Shown in pieces: positions 1 to 5,161 of a DNA stretch of 6,040 nucleotides. Each line of letters begins with the position of its first letter. The first letter of the stretch is position 1. Source of the stretch: Geobacter sp. (GTDB lineage: Bacteria > Desulfobacterota > Desulfuromonadia > Geobacterales > DSM-12255); the NCBI GenBank assembly GCA_012026855.1, contig VEOV01000314.1:1-6040 (forward strand), read 5' to 3'. The notes below the pieces were generated by a model. That model ran no database searches and was not told the origin of the DNA. It saw only the letters and a program-made list of their open reading frames with translations. The translations under genes were made by a program, and so were the position numbers.

Positions 1-336
1 AATAAAGAAAATGAAGAGGTGACGGCGATGTGGATCGTTGAGATCGAGCCGGGGATATTTCGGTATCTCTTCATCAAGGGAGATCATACCTTCGATAGCA
101 TTTTTTCGCCGCTCGTTACGCACCCGCCAGGCCCCGTATGGAACCAGAAGCAATCCAAAGATCAGCATGCCCGGGAACATGAAGTACGTCATGAGCCCCA
201 GATAGGCGTGCTCAACGCCGGTAATCATCTCAAAGGCAAAAAATACAACGATAAGGGCGGTTGCAGTTACTGCCAGGATCATCCCGACGAGACTGATCAG
301 GTTCCAGGCGTAGCCTGCCGTTTTACGAATGGCCAT
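1..336 (-). CDS. N-terminal part of a NapC/NirT-like (possibly ImcH-like) inner-membrane cytochrome; runs off the window
   Basis: An open frame of 112 codons on the minus strand starts at ATG 336-334 and continues past base 1 without a stop. AAGGAG lies 7 nt upstream of the ATG. The protein starts MAIRKTAGYAWN and has two clear membrane spans (about residues 13-36 and 44-66), then a basic stretch (residues 71-79, RVRNERRKN), then PRLDLNDPHRRH followed by the start of a third hydrophobic segment. From family knowledge, this arrangement (two spans, basic loop, a 'DLNDP' motif, another span) occurs at the N-terminus of NapC/NirT-type multihaem cytochromes of Desulfuromonadales, including ImcH-like quinol oxidases. 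No CxxCH haem motif falls in the visible part, so the cytochrome assignment is inference; another polytopic membrane protein remains possible. It is divergent from the cbc-like operon and shares its upstream region. Confidence 0.6.
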   Translation of the reverse strand, partial: MAIRKTAGYAWNLISLVGMILAVTATALIVVFFAFEMITGVEHAYLGLMTYFMFPGMLIFGLLLVPYGAWRVRNERRKNAIEGMISLDEEIPKYPRLDLNDPHRRHLFIFFI

Positions 337-343
337 TGAACTT

Positions 344-349
344 CTCCTT
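344..349 (-). promoter_or_regulatory. Ribosome binding site of the left-hand minus-strand gene
   Basis: The minus strand reads AAGGAG here, 7 nt before the ATG at 336-334. This supports that start and the minus strand as the coding strand for positions 1-336, against the opposite-strand frame at 19-339. Confidence 0.7.
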
Positions 350-365
350 AAGTGCGGTATAAAAA

Positions 366-376
366 TAACATTGTTA
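366..376. repeat. Small palindrome TAACA-T-TGTTA in the leader of the minus-strand gene
   Basis: An 11-base perfect palindrome with one central base lies about 30 nt upstream of the minus-strand start codon and just downstream of that gene's candidate promoter. Its position would suit an operator, but it is short and AT-rich and could be chance. I do not recognise it as the site of a known regulator. Confidence 0.25.
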
Positions 377-404
377 AATGATAGGTACTAACAGGAAGGG
401 TATC

Positions 405-434
405 TATTTACTCCGCATCAGCATGATTTGTCAA
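405..434 (-). promoter_or_regulatory. Possible sigma-70 promoter for the left-hand minus-strand gene
   Basis: On the minus strand a perfect -35 hexamer TTGACA (bases 434-429) is followed after 18 bases by TAAATA (410-405), a weak -10 with 3 of 6 matches. The position is reasonable for transcription into the gene starting at 336. The -10 is poor, so this is only a candidate. Confidence 0.3.
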
Positions 435-507
435 AGTTTTTTTGCGCAGCCGGTTGTCCGGAAAAGCGGGTTTCTAATAATGCCTCTGCAAAACCGTAAA
501 ACAGCTA

Positions 508-540
508 TTGACAAAAAACCACAACACATTAAAGTATAAA
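508..540 (+). promoter_or_regulatory. Possible sigma-70 promoter for the cbc-like operon
   Basis: A perfect -35 hexamer TTGACA at 508-513 is followed after 16 bases by TAAAGT (530-535, 4 of 6 -10 matches); a better-looking TATAAA at 535-540 is 21 bases away, which is long. The site lies about 80-110 bases upstream of the first gene of the operon, in an AT-rich stretch. No second promoter is evident inside the operon, so the three genes are probably co-transcribed from here. Confidence 0.4.
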
Positions 541-606
541 CAACGTTCTAAAATTTCAGCGGAATTGTGCGACACATGGAGCTATATCTTTTGCACTAAC
601 CAATTC

Positions 607-612
607 AGGAGG
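607..612 (+). promoter_or_regulatory. Ribosome binding site that sets the tetrahaem cytochrome start at TTG 621
   Basis: AGGAGG at 607-612 is a near-perfect Shine-Dalgarno sequence. The first possible start in frame, GTG at 612-614, overlaps it and cannot use it. The next start, TTG at 621-623, has an ideal 8-nt spacing. This argues for TTG as the initiation codon. Confidence 0.7.
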
Positions 613-620
613 TGCTTAAC

Positions 621-1118
621 TTGAAAAACCATGTCTGGAAACCGCTATACATCGTACTGGCAATAGTTGGTTCAATACTGATAATTAGAACAGTGTTAGT
701 GCCAAATGATTTCGGCATGCACGAACGGGGCTACATGTACGGCTGGCACCGCAAGTCCAACGAAGCCGACTGGAAAAAAGTCCCGGTAAAATACAAAACG
801 GCCAAGGTCTGCCGGGAATGCCACAAGGATAAATACGACGACATCAAGGATTCACCCCATGGCTCCATCAGTTGCGAAAACTGCCATGGCCCCAATTACA
901 ATCACCCCCAGGATCCGGTAGGCCTGAAAATTGACACCAGCCGGGCGCTCTGCCTGCGCTGCCACTCCTTGCTCCCCTACAAAAACAGCGCCCGGGCGAA
1001 AATCCCCGGCATAAACCCTGACAAGCACTATACCCAGGCTGAATGCGTCATGTGCCACTACCCACACGACCCGACCAGGTCGAACCCCAAGCACCGGAGA
1101 CCGGAGGTGAAATCATGA
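621..1118 (+). CDS. cbcS: Membrane-anchored tetrahaem c-type cytochrome (CbcS-like subunit of a Cbc4-type menaquinol oxidoreductase)
   Basis: The 165-residue protein, read from TTG 621, has an uncleaved-looking N-terminal membrane anchor (about residues 5-27, after MKNHVWKP) and a periplasmic domain. That domain has exactly four CxxCH haem-c motifs: CRECH (64-68), CENCH (85-89), CLRCH (111-115) and CVMCH (142-146). Further histidines, such as the one in the SPHGS segment, could be distal ligands. From family knowledge, a tetrahaem cytochrome directly followed by a four-cluster Fe-S protein and an NrfD-type protein is the Cbc4 (CbcSTU) layout of Geobacter. CbcS is expected to receive electrons from the Fe-S subunit and pass them to periplasmic cytochromes. 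Its TGA overlaps the ATG of the next gene (ATGA, 1115-1118), which implies translational coupling. Haem count and topology are seen directly; the cbcS name rests on context and memory. A frame from GTG 612 would add three residues but conflicts with the ribosome binding site. Confidence 0.85.
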   Translation: MKNHVWKPLYIVLAIVGSILIIRTVLVPNDFGMHERGYMYGWHRKSNEADWKKVPVKYKTAKVCRECHKDKYDDIKDSPHGSISCENCHGPNYNHPQDPVGLKIDTSRALCLRCHSLLPYKNSARAKIPGINPDKHYTQAECVMCHYPHDPTRSNPKHRRPEVKS

Positions 1119-1240
1119 TTAACCGCCGAGAATTCTGTAAAAAGGCGATGCTGGTGGCTGGCGGCCTGATCATTCCGCTCAGCGCGCTGGAAATATTCGA
1201 CCCAAAGCGGCTGCAGGCGGAAAAGGACGGCAAGGGCTAG
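1115..1240 (+). CDS. cbcT: 5' fragment of the interrupted Fe-S subunit gene: Tat signal peptide
   Basis: The ATG at 1115 overlaps the stop of the upstream cytochrome gene, with GGAGGT at 1103-1108 and 6-nt spacing. It opens a 41-codon frame ending at TAG 1238-1240. The peptide begins MINRREFCKKA, with a twin-arginine motif (RR at residues 4-5, then ExF), a hydrophobic core (about 12-25) and a small polar region, as in Tat leaders of NrfC/PsrB-type ferredoxins. The frame after the TAG is the same frame as the Fe-S protein downstream and reads VRWVFLVD before the first cysteine cluster. This is therefore the detached start of one ancestral gene spanning 1115-1930, with the stop at codon 42. If the stop is real and not read through, the leader alone has no function. 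A single C-to-T change in a CAG codon would create it. Confidence 0.75.
   Translation: MINRREFCKKAMLVAGGLIIPLSALEIFDPKRLQAEKDGKG
1238..1240 (+). other. In-frame amber codon splitting the Fe-S subunit gene
   Basis: TAG at codon 42 lies between the Tat leader and the ferredoxin domain. The frame on both sides is identical, with no indel needed. TAG also ends the same gene at 1928-1930 and the b-type cytochrome gene at 5164-5162, so amber works as a normal stop in this genome as far as the window shows. Confidence 0.85.
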
Positions 1241-1258
1241 GTTCGCTGGGTATTCCTG

Positions 1259-1930
1259 GTGGATATCCATAAATGCGTCGGCTGCGGCCTGTGTGTCAAA
1301 GCCTGCAAGATTGAAAATGATGTGGACTGGGACGCGAACGTCACCCGGACCTGGGTGGAGCGTTATGTGGTCACCAAAGGAAGCAGGGACAAGGACGGCA
1401 ACATCAAACCTGGGGAGACCCTGATTGACTCCCCCAAGGGGGCCCGTGACGGCTTCACCTCCCAGAAAATTGACCAGGCCCACATGGGTCTCAAGGAGGT
1501 CAACCCGGATGAAATCGCCAAGGCCTTCTTTGTCCCCAAACTGTGCAACCATTGCGAAAACCCGCCCTGCGTGCAGGTCTGCCCGGTCGGGGCCACTTAC
1601 CAGACCGAGGACGGCGTGGTGCTGGTTGACCGGACCTGGTGCATCGGCTGCGGTTATTGCGTCATGGGCTGCCCGTACGGCGTCCGCTACTTCCACCCGA
1701 CGCTGCACGTGGCCGAGAAGTGCACCCTCTGTTATCACCGGCTGTCTCAGGGCATGAAAACCGCCTGCGTGGACGCCTGTCCGTTCGGGGCCCGCCGGGT
1801 TGGCAACATCAGGGACCCTGAAGATCCGGTTACCAAGATTATCACTTCGGAACAGGTGAATGTTCTCAAGGAAGAGTTCGGCACCAAACCACAGGTATTC
1901 TATTTGGGATCCTCAATGGAGGTAAAATAG
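1259..1930 (+). CDS. cbcT: Periplasmic-type Fe-S subunit with four [4Fe-4S] cluster motifs (CbcT-like, NrfC/PsrB/DmsB family); body of an interrupted gene
   Basis: This frame is open from 1241 and its first usable start is GTG 1259, which has no convincing ribosome binding site. Counting from 1259, the protein carries four cysteine sets: CVGCGLCVKAC (6-16), CNHCENPPCVQVC (96-108), CIGCGYCVMGC (128-138) and Cys155/158/170/174 (CTLC, 11 residues, then CVDAC). That is 16 cysteines in the NrfC/PsrB/DmsB pattern, enough for four [4Fe-4S] clusters. In the Cbc4 scheme it relays electrons from the NrfD-like quinol-oxidising subunit to the tetrahaem cytochrome on the periplasmic side. The Tat leader needed for export lies upstream of an in-frame TAG (1238-1240), so initiation at 1259 would leave a cytoplasmic protein. 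The original gene was surely 1115-1930. Only 2 nt separate its stop from the next ATG, which has GGAGGT at 1918-1923. No cysteine is missing and codon use looks normal, so the lesion is recent or an error. Confidence 0.85.
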   Translation: MDIHKCVGCGLCVKACKIENDVDWDANVTRTWVERYVVTKGSRDKDGNIKPGETLIDSPKGARDGFTSQKIDQAHMGLKEVNPDEIAKAFFVPKLCNHCENPPCVQVCPVGATYQTEDGVVLVDRTWCIGCGYCVMGCPYGVRYFHPTLHVAEKCTLCYHRLSQGMKTACVDACPFGARRVGNIRDPEDPVTKIITSEQVNVLKEEFGTKPQVFYLGSSMEVK

Positions 1931-1932
1931 CC

Positions 1933-3186
1933 ATGGTACACGGTGAAGCCTGGACACTGAAAGAATTCTTTGTTTATCCCAACGAATACATTTACTGGTC
2001 AATTCAGATCGTCATGTACCCGTTCATGACCGGCCTGGTAGCAGGCGCGTTTGTGCTGTCGTCCCTCTACCACGTTTTCGGTGTCAAGCAGCTCAAGGAC
2101 ATCGCCCGCTTTGCCCTGGTCTTCTCTCTGGCCCTGCTCCCCGTGGCCATGATGCCGCTCATGCTGCACCTTCAGCAGCCGCAGCGGGGGATCTATGTCA
2201 TGATGACACCCCATTTCACCTCGGCCATTGCTGCCTTCGGCATTGTCTTCACCACCTATGGTTTGATCGTCGCCTCGGAAATCTGGTTTGTCTACCGCCA
2301 GTTCATCGTCGAAACAGTGCTGGATTTGCGGGCAAAGCAGCAGCGATCCACAATCGAATCTCTCCAGCTCTTGCTCTATTCGACACTCTCCATGGGCGCC
2401 ATGGACATCAGCCCAGAGGCACTGCACAAGGATGAAAAGGCCGTCGGCATCCTGGCAGGCATCGGTATCCCGGTAGCCTGCTTCCTGCATGGCTATGCCG
2501 GCTTCATCTTCGGTTCGGTCAAGGCCAATGCCCTCTGGATGACACCGCTCATGCCGGTCATCTTCATCTGCTCGGCAGTGGTTTCAGGTATCGCCCTCTG
2601 CATTGTCACCTATATTGTCACCATGGAGCTGCGCAAACTGATTTACAAATGGAAACGGAAGAACAACCCCAGACTCCCTTCCACCGAAGAGCTGAAGAGC
2701 GCCGAACTTCTAACCGTCACCATGACCGCCAAATATCTGGTGATGTTCCTGGTGCTGGCCATAACCCTGGAGCTGCTGGACCTGATTTTCCGCACTTACA
2801 CGGCGGTTAAATCCTGGGACATCCTGCGCGCCGTTATCTACGAACGGGACTTCTTCAAGATATTCATCCTGCAGTACGGACTGGGCAACGCCGTGCCGTT
2901 TATCATCTTCCTGAGGAAGGGGCTCACCATCCCGAGGGCCGTGGTCGGCACTCTGCTCGTCCTCATGGGGGTATTCATGATGCGCTGGAACGTCGTCATC
3001 GGCGGCCAGGCCTTCTCTGCCTCATTCTCAGGGTTCATGGAGTATCAACTCCCCATCTGGCCCAGCAGCATTGAACTGTTCAAAGAGGGGCTGTTCGGCG
3101 CGCTGTCAGTTATCATCACCCCGTTTGTCCTGTTCTTCATCGTCACCAGAGTGCTGCCGGTATTCGGGGTCAAAGATTCGCACTGA
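1933..3186 (+). CDS. cbcU: NrfD/PsrC-type integral membrane subunit, probable menaquinol oxidase (CbcU-like)
   Basis: The 417-residue polytopic protein has about nine hydrophobic spans (roughly 20-45, 58-80, 97-120, 171-193, 205-231, 264-287, 306-326, 334-354 and 385-408). It has features I associate with the NrfD/PsrC/HybB family: an FLHGYAGFIFGSVKAN segment (184-199) followed by a W..PL.P..F..SA..SG pattern (202-219), and MRWNVVIGGQ (350-359) late in the protein. Members of the family bind quinol in the membrane and exchange electrons with a partner ferredoxin of exactly the type encoded just upstream. They bind no haem themselves. The start at ATG 1933 has GGAGGT at 1918-1923 (9-nt spacing) and follows the Fe-S stop after 2 nt, so the two are coupled. 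The gene is intact. The family assignment is strong; the specific cbcU name is inferred from gene order. Confidence 0.87.
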   Translation: MVHGEAWTLKEFFVYPNEYIYWSIQIVMYPFMTGLVAGAFVLSSLYHVFGVKQLKDIARFALVFSLALLPVAMMPLMLHLQQPQRGIYVMMTPHFTSAIAAFGIVFTTYGLIVASEIWFVYRQFIVETVLDLRAKQQRSTIESLQLLLYSTLSMGAMDISPEALHKDEKAVGILAGIGIPVACFLHGYAGFIFGSVKANALWMTPLMPVIFICSAVVSGIALCIVTYIVTMELRKLIYKWKRKNNPRLPSTEELKSAELLTVTMTAKYLVMFLVLAITLELLDLIFRTYTAVKSWDILRAVIYERDFFKIFILQYGLGNAVPFIIFLRKGLTIPRAVVGTLLVLMGVFMMRWNVVIGGQAFSASFSGFMEYQLPIWPSSIELFKEGLFGALSVIITPFVLFFIVTRVLPVFGVKDSH

Positions 3187-3271
3187 GGCACTGAACTGCG
3201 CACGGTTTTAACGGAATTACAAGGGGGCATTGAGTCCGGAATGGTTTAAGACATGTTGATGGGAGGGGCGG

Positions 3272-4051
3272 ATGTCAACAGCAGAAGAGACTCTCGAAAA
3301 GCGTGAGCAGGAGCTTGAATCCCGCATCCAGATGCTTGAACGTCAGCTTGACCGCCTGAGTTCCAGAATAAGCGACGAAAACATTCCTCCAACCGACTCT
3401 GCATCGCGACCAGAGCCGGTTACCCCCCGGCAACAGCATGCTGCCGATGAGTTGCCGGAACTTTCGGAAGAAGTCTTGAGCTGGGCAAGCCAGAATTCCG
3501 TCCTACCGCGCCTTGCCACAATCTGCTTCCTGATGGTCATCGCCCTGGGCTTACGGACCATAACCGACAGCGGCCTGGTTGACAAATTAGCAGGCTCGGT
3601 TCTCGGCATGGGTTACGCGGCAGCCCTGATGATTTACGGCTGGTACAAGTACGGCAAGGAGAGCCCGCTTGCTCCGGTGTTTGCCGCCTGCGGCGCCGTT
3701 CTCATGTCAACCATTGTCGTAGAAACACACATGCATTTCCTGTCGCTGCCCCTGGTACCTGCCTACCTGACGCTGATGGCGACCGGCTTCGGCATGGCCC
3801 TCATGAGCCGCAGGTTCAACGCCTTCGTCCCGATTTCGGTCGGAGTTTTCGGAATGTGCTTTGCCGGTGCTGCCATCGATTACCCTCACCCGTATTTTCC
3901 CTATCTTTCCCTCGTCCTCCTGACCGCCAACATCCTCGGTTACTTTGCAGCGCAGTTAAAACGCTGCTCCTGGCTGCGCTGGACAGTCCTGATCGTCACC
4001 ATGATCATGTTGCAGCTCTGGGGGGTCAGGCTGGGCATTCTACTATGCTAA
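3272..4051 (+). CDS. DUF2339-like multi-span membrane protein, N-terminal part of an interrupted gene
   Basis: The start at ATG 3272 has GGGAGG at 3261-3266 (5-nt spacing). The 259-residue product has an N-terminal charged heptad-like segment (about 2-36, rich in Glu, Arg and Leu) likely to form a coiled coil. A Pro/Gln-rich linker follows, then about seven hydrophobic spans from residue 79 on. A short basic N-terminal coiled coil before many spans is typical of DUF2339 proteins, large bacterial membrane proteins of unknown function. The frame ends at TAA 4049-4051 in the middle of the protein, and the same frame then continues open to 5086 with more membrane spans. This is therefore the front part of a protein of about 604 residues. 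It lies 85 nt after the cbcU-like gene, without a visible terminator between, so it may be transcribed with the operon. Function unknown; the family call is from overall pattern. Confidence 0.7.
   Translation: MSTAEETLEKREQELESRIQMLERQLDRLSSRISDENIPPTDSASRPEPVTPRQQHAADELPELSEEVLSWASQNSVLPRLATICFLMVIALGLRTITDSGLVDKLAGSVLGMGYAAALMIYGWYKYGKESPLAPVFAACGAVLMSTIVVETHMHFLSLPLVPAYLTLMATGFGMALMSRRFNAFVPISVGVFGMCFAGAAIDYPHPYFPYLSLVLLTANILGYFAAQLKRCSWLRWTVLIVTMIMLQLWGVRLGILLC
4049..4051 (+). other. In-frame TAA splitting the DUF2339-like gene
   Basis: The frame reads GILLC, stop, GEAVPPDLGPAW. If one base in the ATTC at 4038-4041 is extra and one G is missing from the GGGG run at 4052-4055, the text becomes GIYYAKGEAVPPDLGPAW with no stop. 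That is a smooth membrane-loop sequence. The alternative is one or more substitutions at this codon. Both readings leave the downstream frame intact. Confidence 0.6.
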
Positions 4052-5086
4052 GGGGAAGCAGTTCCACCCGATCTGGGTCCGGCCTGGTATCTGCCGGTAC
4101 TGGCTGTTTTCTTCGTTACTTTTATTGCCCTTTCCCTGCTTGGCATTGTTTATAGCGGTGACCGGAAAGTATCACGGTTCGATTTCAGCTTGCCGACCGT
4201 AAGCGTATTTTGGGCTTTTCTGCTGGCCCGCCACGTAACCGCAGCCAGCCAGTTGAATGTCAACCTGCTTGGAGCAGTGGGGCTGACTTTTGCCGTCTGC
4301 TTTTTCTGCCTGACTGCATGGTGCACCCGTCGCGGCGTTGCCGGCGCACCGGGCACCAACACCTTCGCCATGGCAGGAGGCATCCTTGCCGCCCTGGCAC
4401 TACCAACTGCCACTGGCGCGTTCATCATGACCCTGCCGATAGTCTCCATCCTGGCCGCAGTCCTGATCAACATGTCGCGTATCTGGGAAAATGGCGGCCT
4501 CAGGAGCACGGCTTATCTCTTGAACAGCTATTGCTGCGTTGCGCTGGCAATCGCTCTTCATGGCAACAGCCCGGAAGCCATGGCACCTGTCAACATGCTC
4601 CCCGCAGGTATTCTGGCCGGCTCTTTAATCTACCAGTACCAGTGGTGCCGCCGCTGGCCGCCACCGGAAGCGTCAAAGCTGTTCGGGGGATTTGATCGCA
4701 GCGACCGCAGTGCCTTGCTACTGCTGATGGCCGGGTTGGTCTGCAGCTTCTTCATGATCAGGATCGGCCTGTACTACGCGTTGTCATCACTGCCGGCCAA
4801 TGCACAAAAGGATGCCTTCCGCTGCTCCCAGTCAGTGCTCATCAATGCTGCTGCCATCGGCCTGATCATGTTCGCCTTCCTGCGCCGCAACCGTGAGATC
4901 CGCAACGTGGCCATTCTTGTTACCGCAGTCGGCGGGATCAAGGTCTTTCTCTACGACCTGCTCGGCATCCACGGTTTGCCGCTTGTGTTCAGCATATTCT
5001 CATTTGGCTTGGCAGCATCGATCGAATCGCTGGCTTTAGGGAAGTGGACCAGTGGACCGAGGGGACCTGACGCTACAAAATCCTGA
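4052..5086 (+). CDS. DUF2339-like membrane protein, C-terminal part of the interrupted gene
   Basis: The frame is open directly after the TAA at 4049-4051 and runs to TGA 5084-5086. The first possible start codon of note, TTG at 4190, has no ribosome binding site, and the 46 codons before it already encode a membrane span (WYLPVLAVFFVTFIALSLLG). This part is therefore a continuation of the upstream gene and not an independent one. It adds roughly eight or nine hydrophobic spans. Its end, with an RRNREIRNVAILVTAVGGIK segment followed by VFLYDLLGIHGLPLV, resembles the conserved C-terminal part of DUF2339 proteins, which ends in a similar 'K.FL.DL.GL.GL' motif. It ends 13 nt before a strong hairpin terminator. 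If the stop is real, this part is probably not translated and the gene is a pseudogene. Confidence 0.7.
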   Translation, partial: GEAVPPDLGPAWYLPVLAVFFVTFIALSLLGIVYSGDRKVSRFDFSLPTVSVFWAFLLARHVTAASQLNVNLLGAVGLTFAVCFFCLTAWCTRRGVAGAPGTNTFAMAGGILAALALPTATGAFIMTLPIVSILAAVLINMSRIWENGGLRSTAYLLNSYCCVALAIALHGNSPEAMAPVNMLPAGILAGSLIYQYQWCRRWPPPEASKLFGGFDRSDRSALLLLMAGLVCSFFMIRIGLYYALSSLPANAQKDAFRCSQSVLINAAAIGLIMFAFLRRNREIRNVAILVTAVGGIKVFLYDLLGIHGLPLVFSIFSFGLAASIESLALGKWTSGPRGPDATKS

Positions 5087-5099
5087 GGAAATCATTAGG

Positions 5100-5147
5100 A
5101 CGAGAAACAGAAAAGGCTGCCAATAGGCAGCCTTTTCTGTTTCTCGT
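5100..5147. terminator. Bidirectional hairpin terminator between convergent genes
   Basis: A perfect 22-bp inverted repeat (5100-5121 with 5126-5147) encloses the 4-base loop AATA. The loop-side half of the stem is GC-rich (GGCTGCC) and A/T tracts sit on the arms. It lies 13 nt after the stop of the plus-strand gene and 15 nt after that of the minus-strand gene, so it can serve both. No long T-run follows on the plus strand beyond the stem itself, so the T-rich right arm (CCTTTTCTGTTTCTCG) may act as the release tract. Confidence 0.9.
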
Positions 5148-5161
5148 TATCGGCATGGTGG

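Noticed and set aside
19..339. Plus-strand frame of 106 codons
   Set aside because: It is antisense to the minus-strand gene at 1-336, which has a good ribosome binding site, two membrane spans and family-like motifs; the plus-strand product has no recognisable features.
577..595. Sigma-54-like -24/-12 site (TGGAGC ... TTGCA) upstream of the tetrahaem cytochrome gene
   Set aside because: The GG and GC elements are about 3 bases too far apart for a sigma-54 promoter.
612..614. GTG as start codon of the tetrahaem cytochrome
   Set aside because: It overlaps the AGGAGG ribosome binding site at 607-612; TTG at 621 has proper spacing.
1238..1240. Amber codon as pyrrolysine or as a genome-wide reassigned codon
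   Set aside because: TAG ends at least two genes in the window normally, known pyrrolysine proteins are mainly methylamine methyltransferases, and the position is a linker after a signal peptide where a special residue has no evident role.
1058..1738. Minus-strand frame of 226 codons opposite the Fe-S gene
   Set aside because: It overlaps two strongly supported plus-strand genes, has no recognisable domain and starts within the cysteine-rich region; such frames are common opposite GC-rich coding DNA.
4190..5086. Independent gene starting at TTG 4190
   Set aside because: There is no ribosome binding site, and the same frame upstream to 4052 already encodes a membrane span that continues the DUF2339-like protein.
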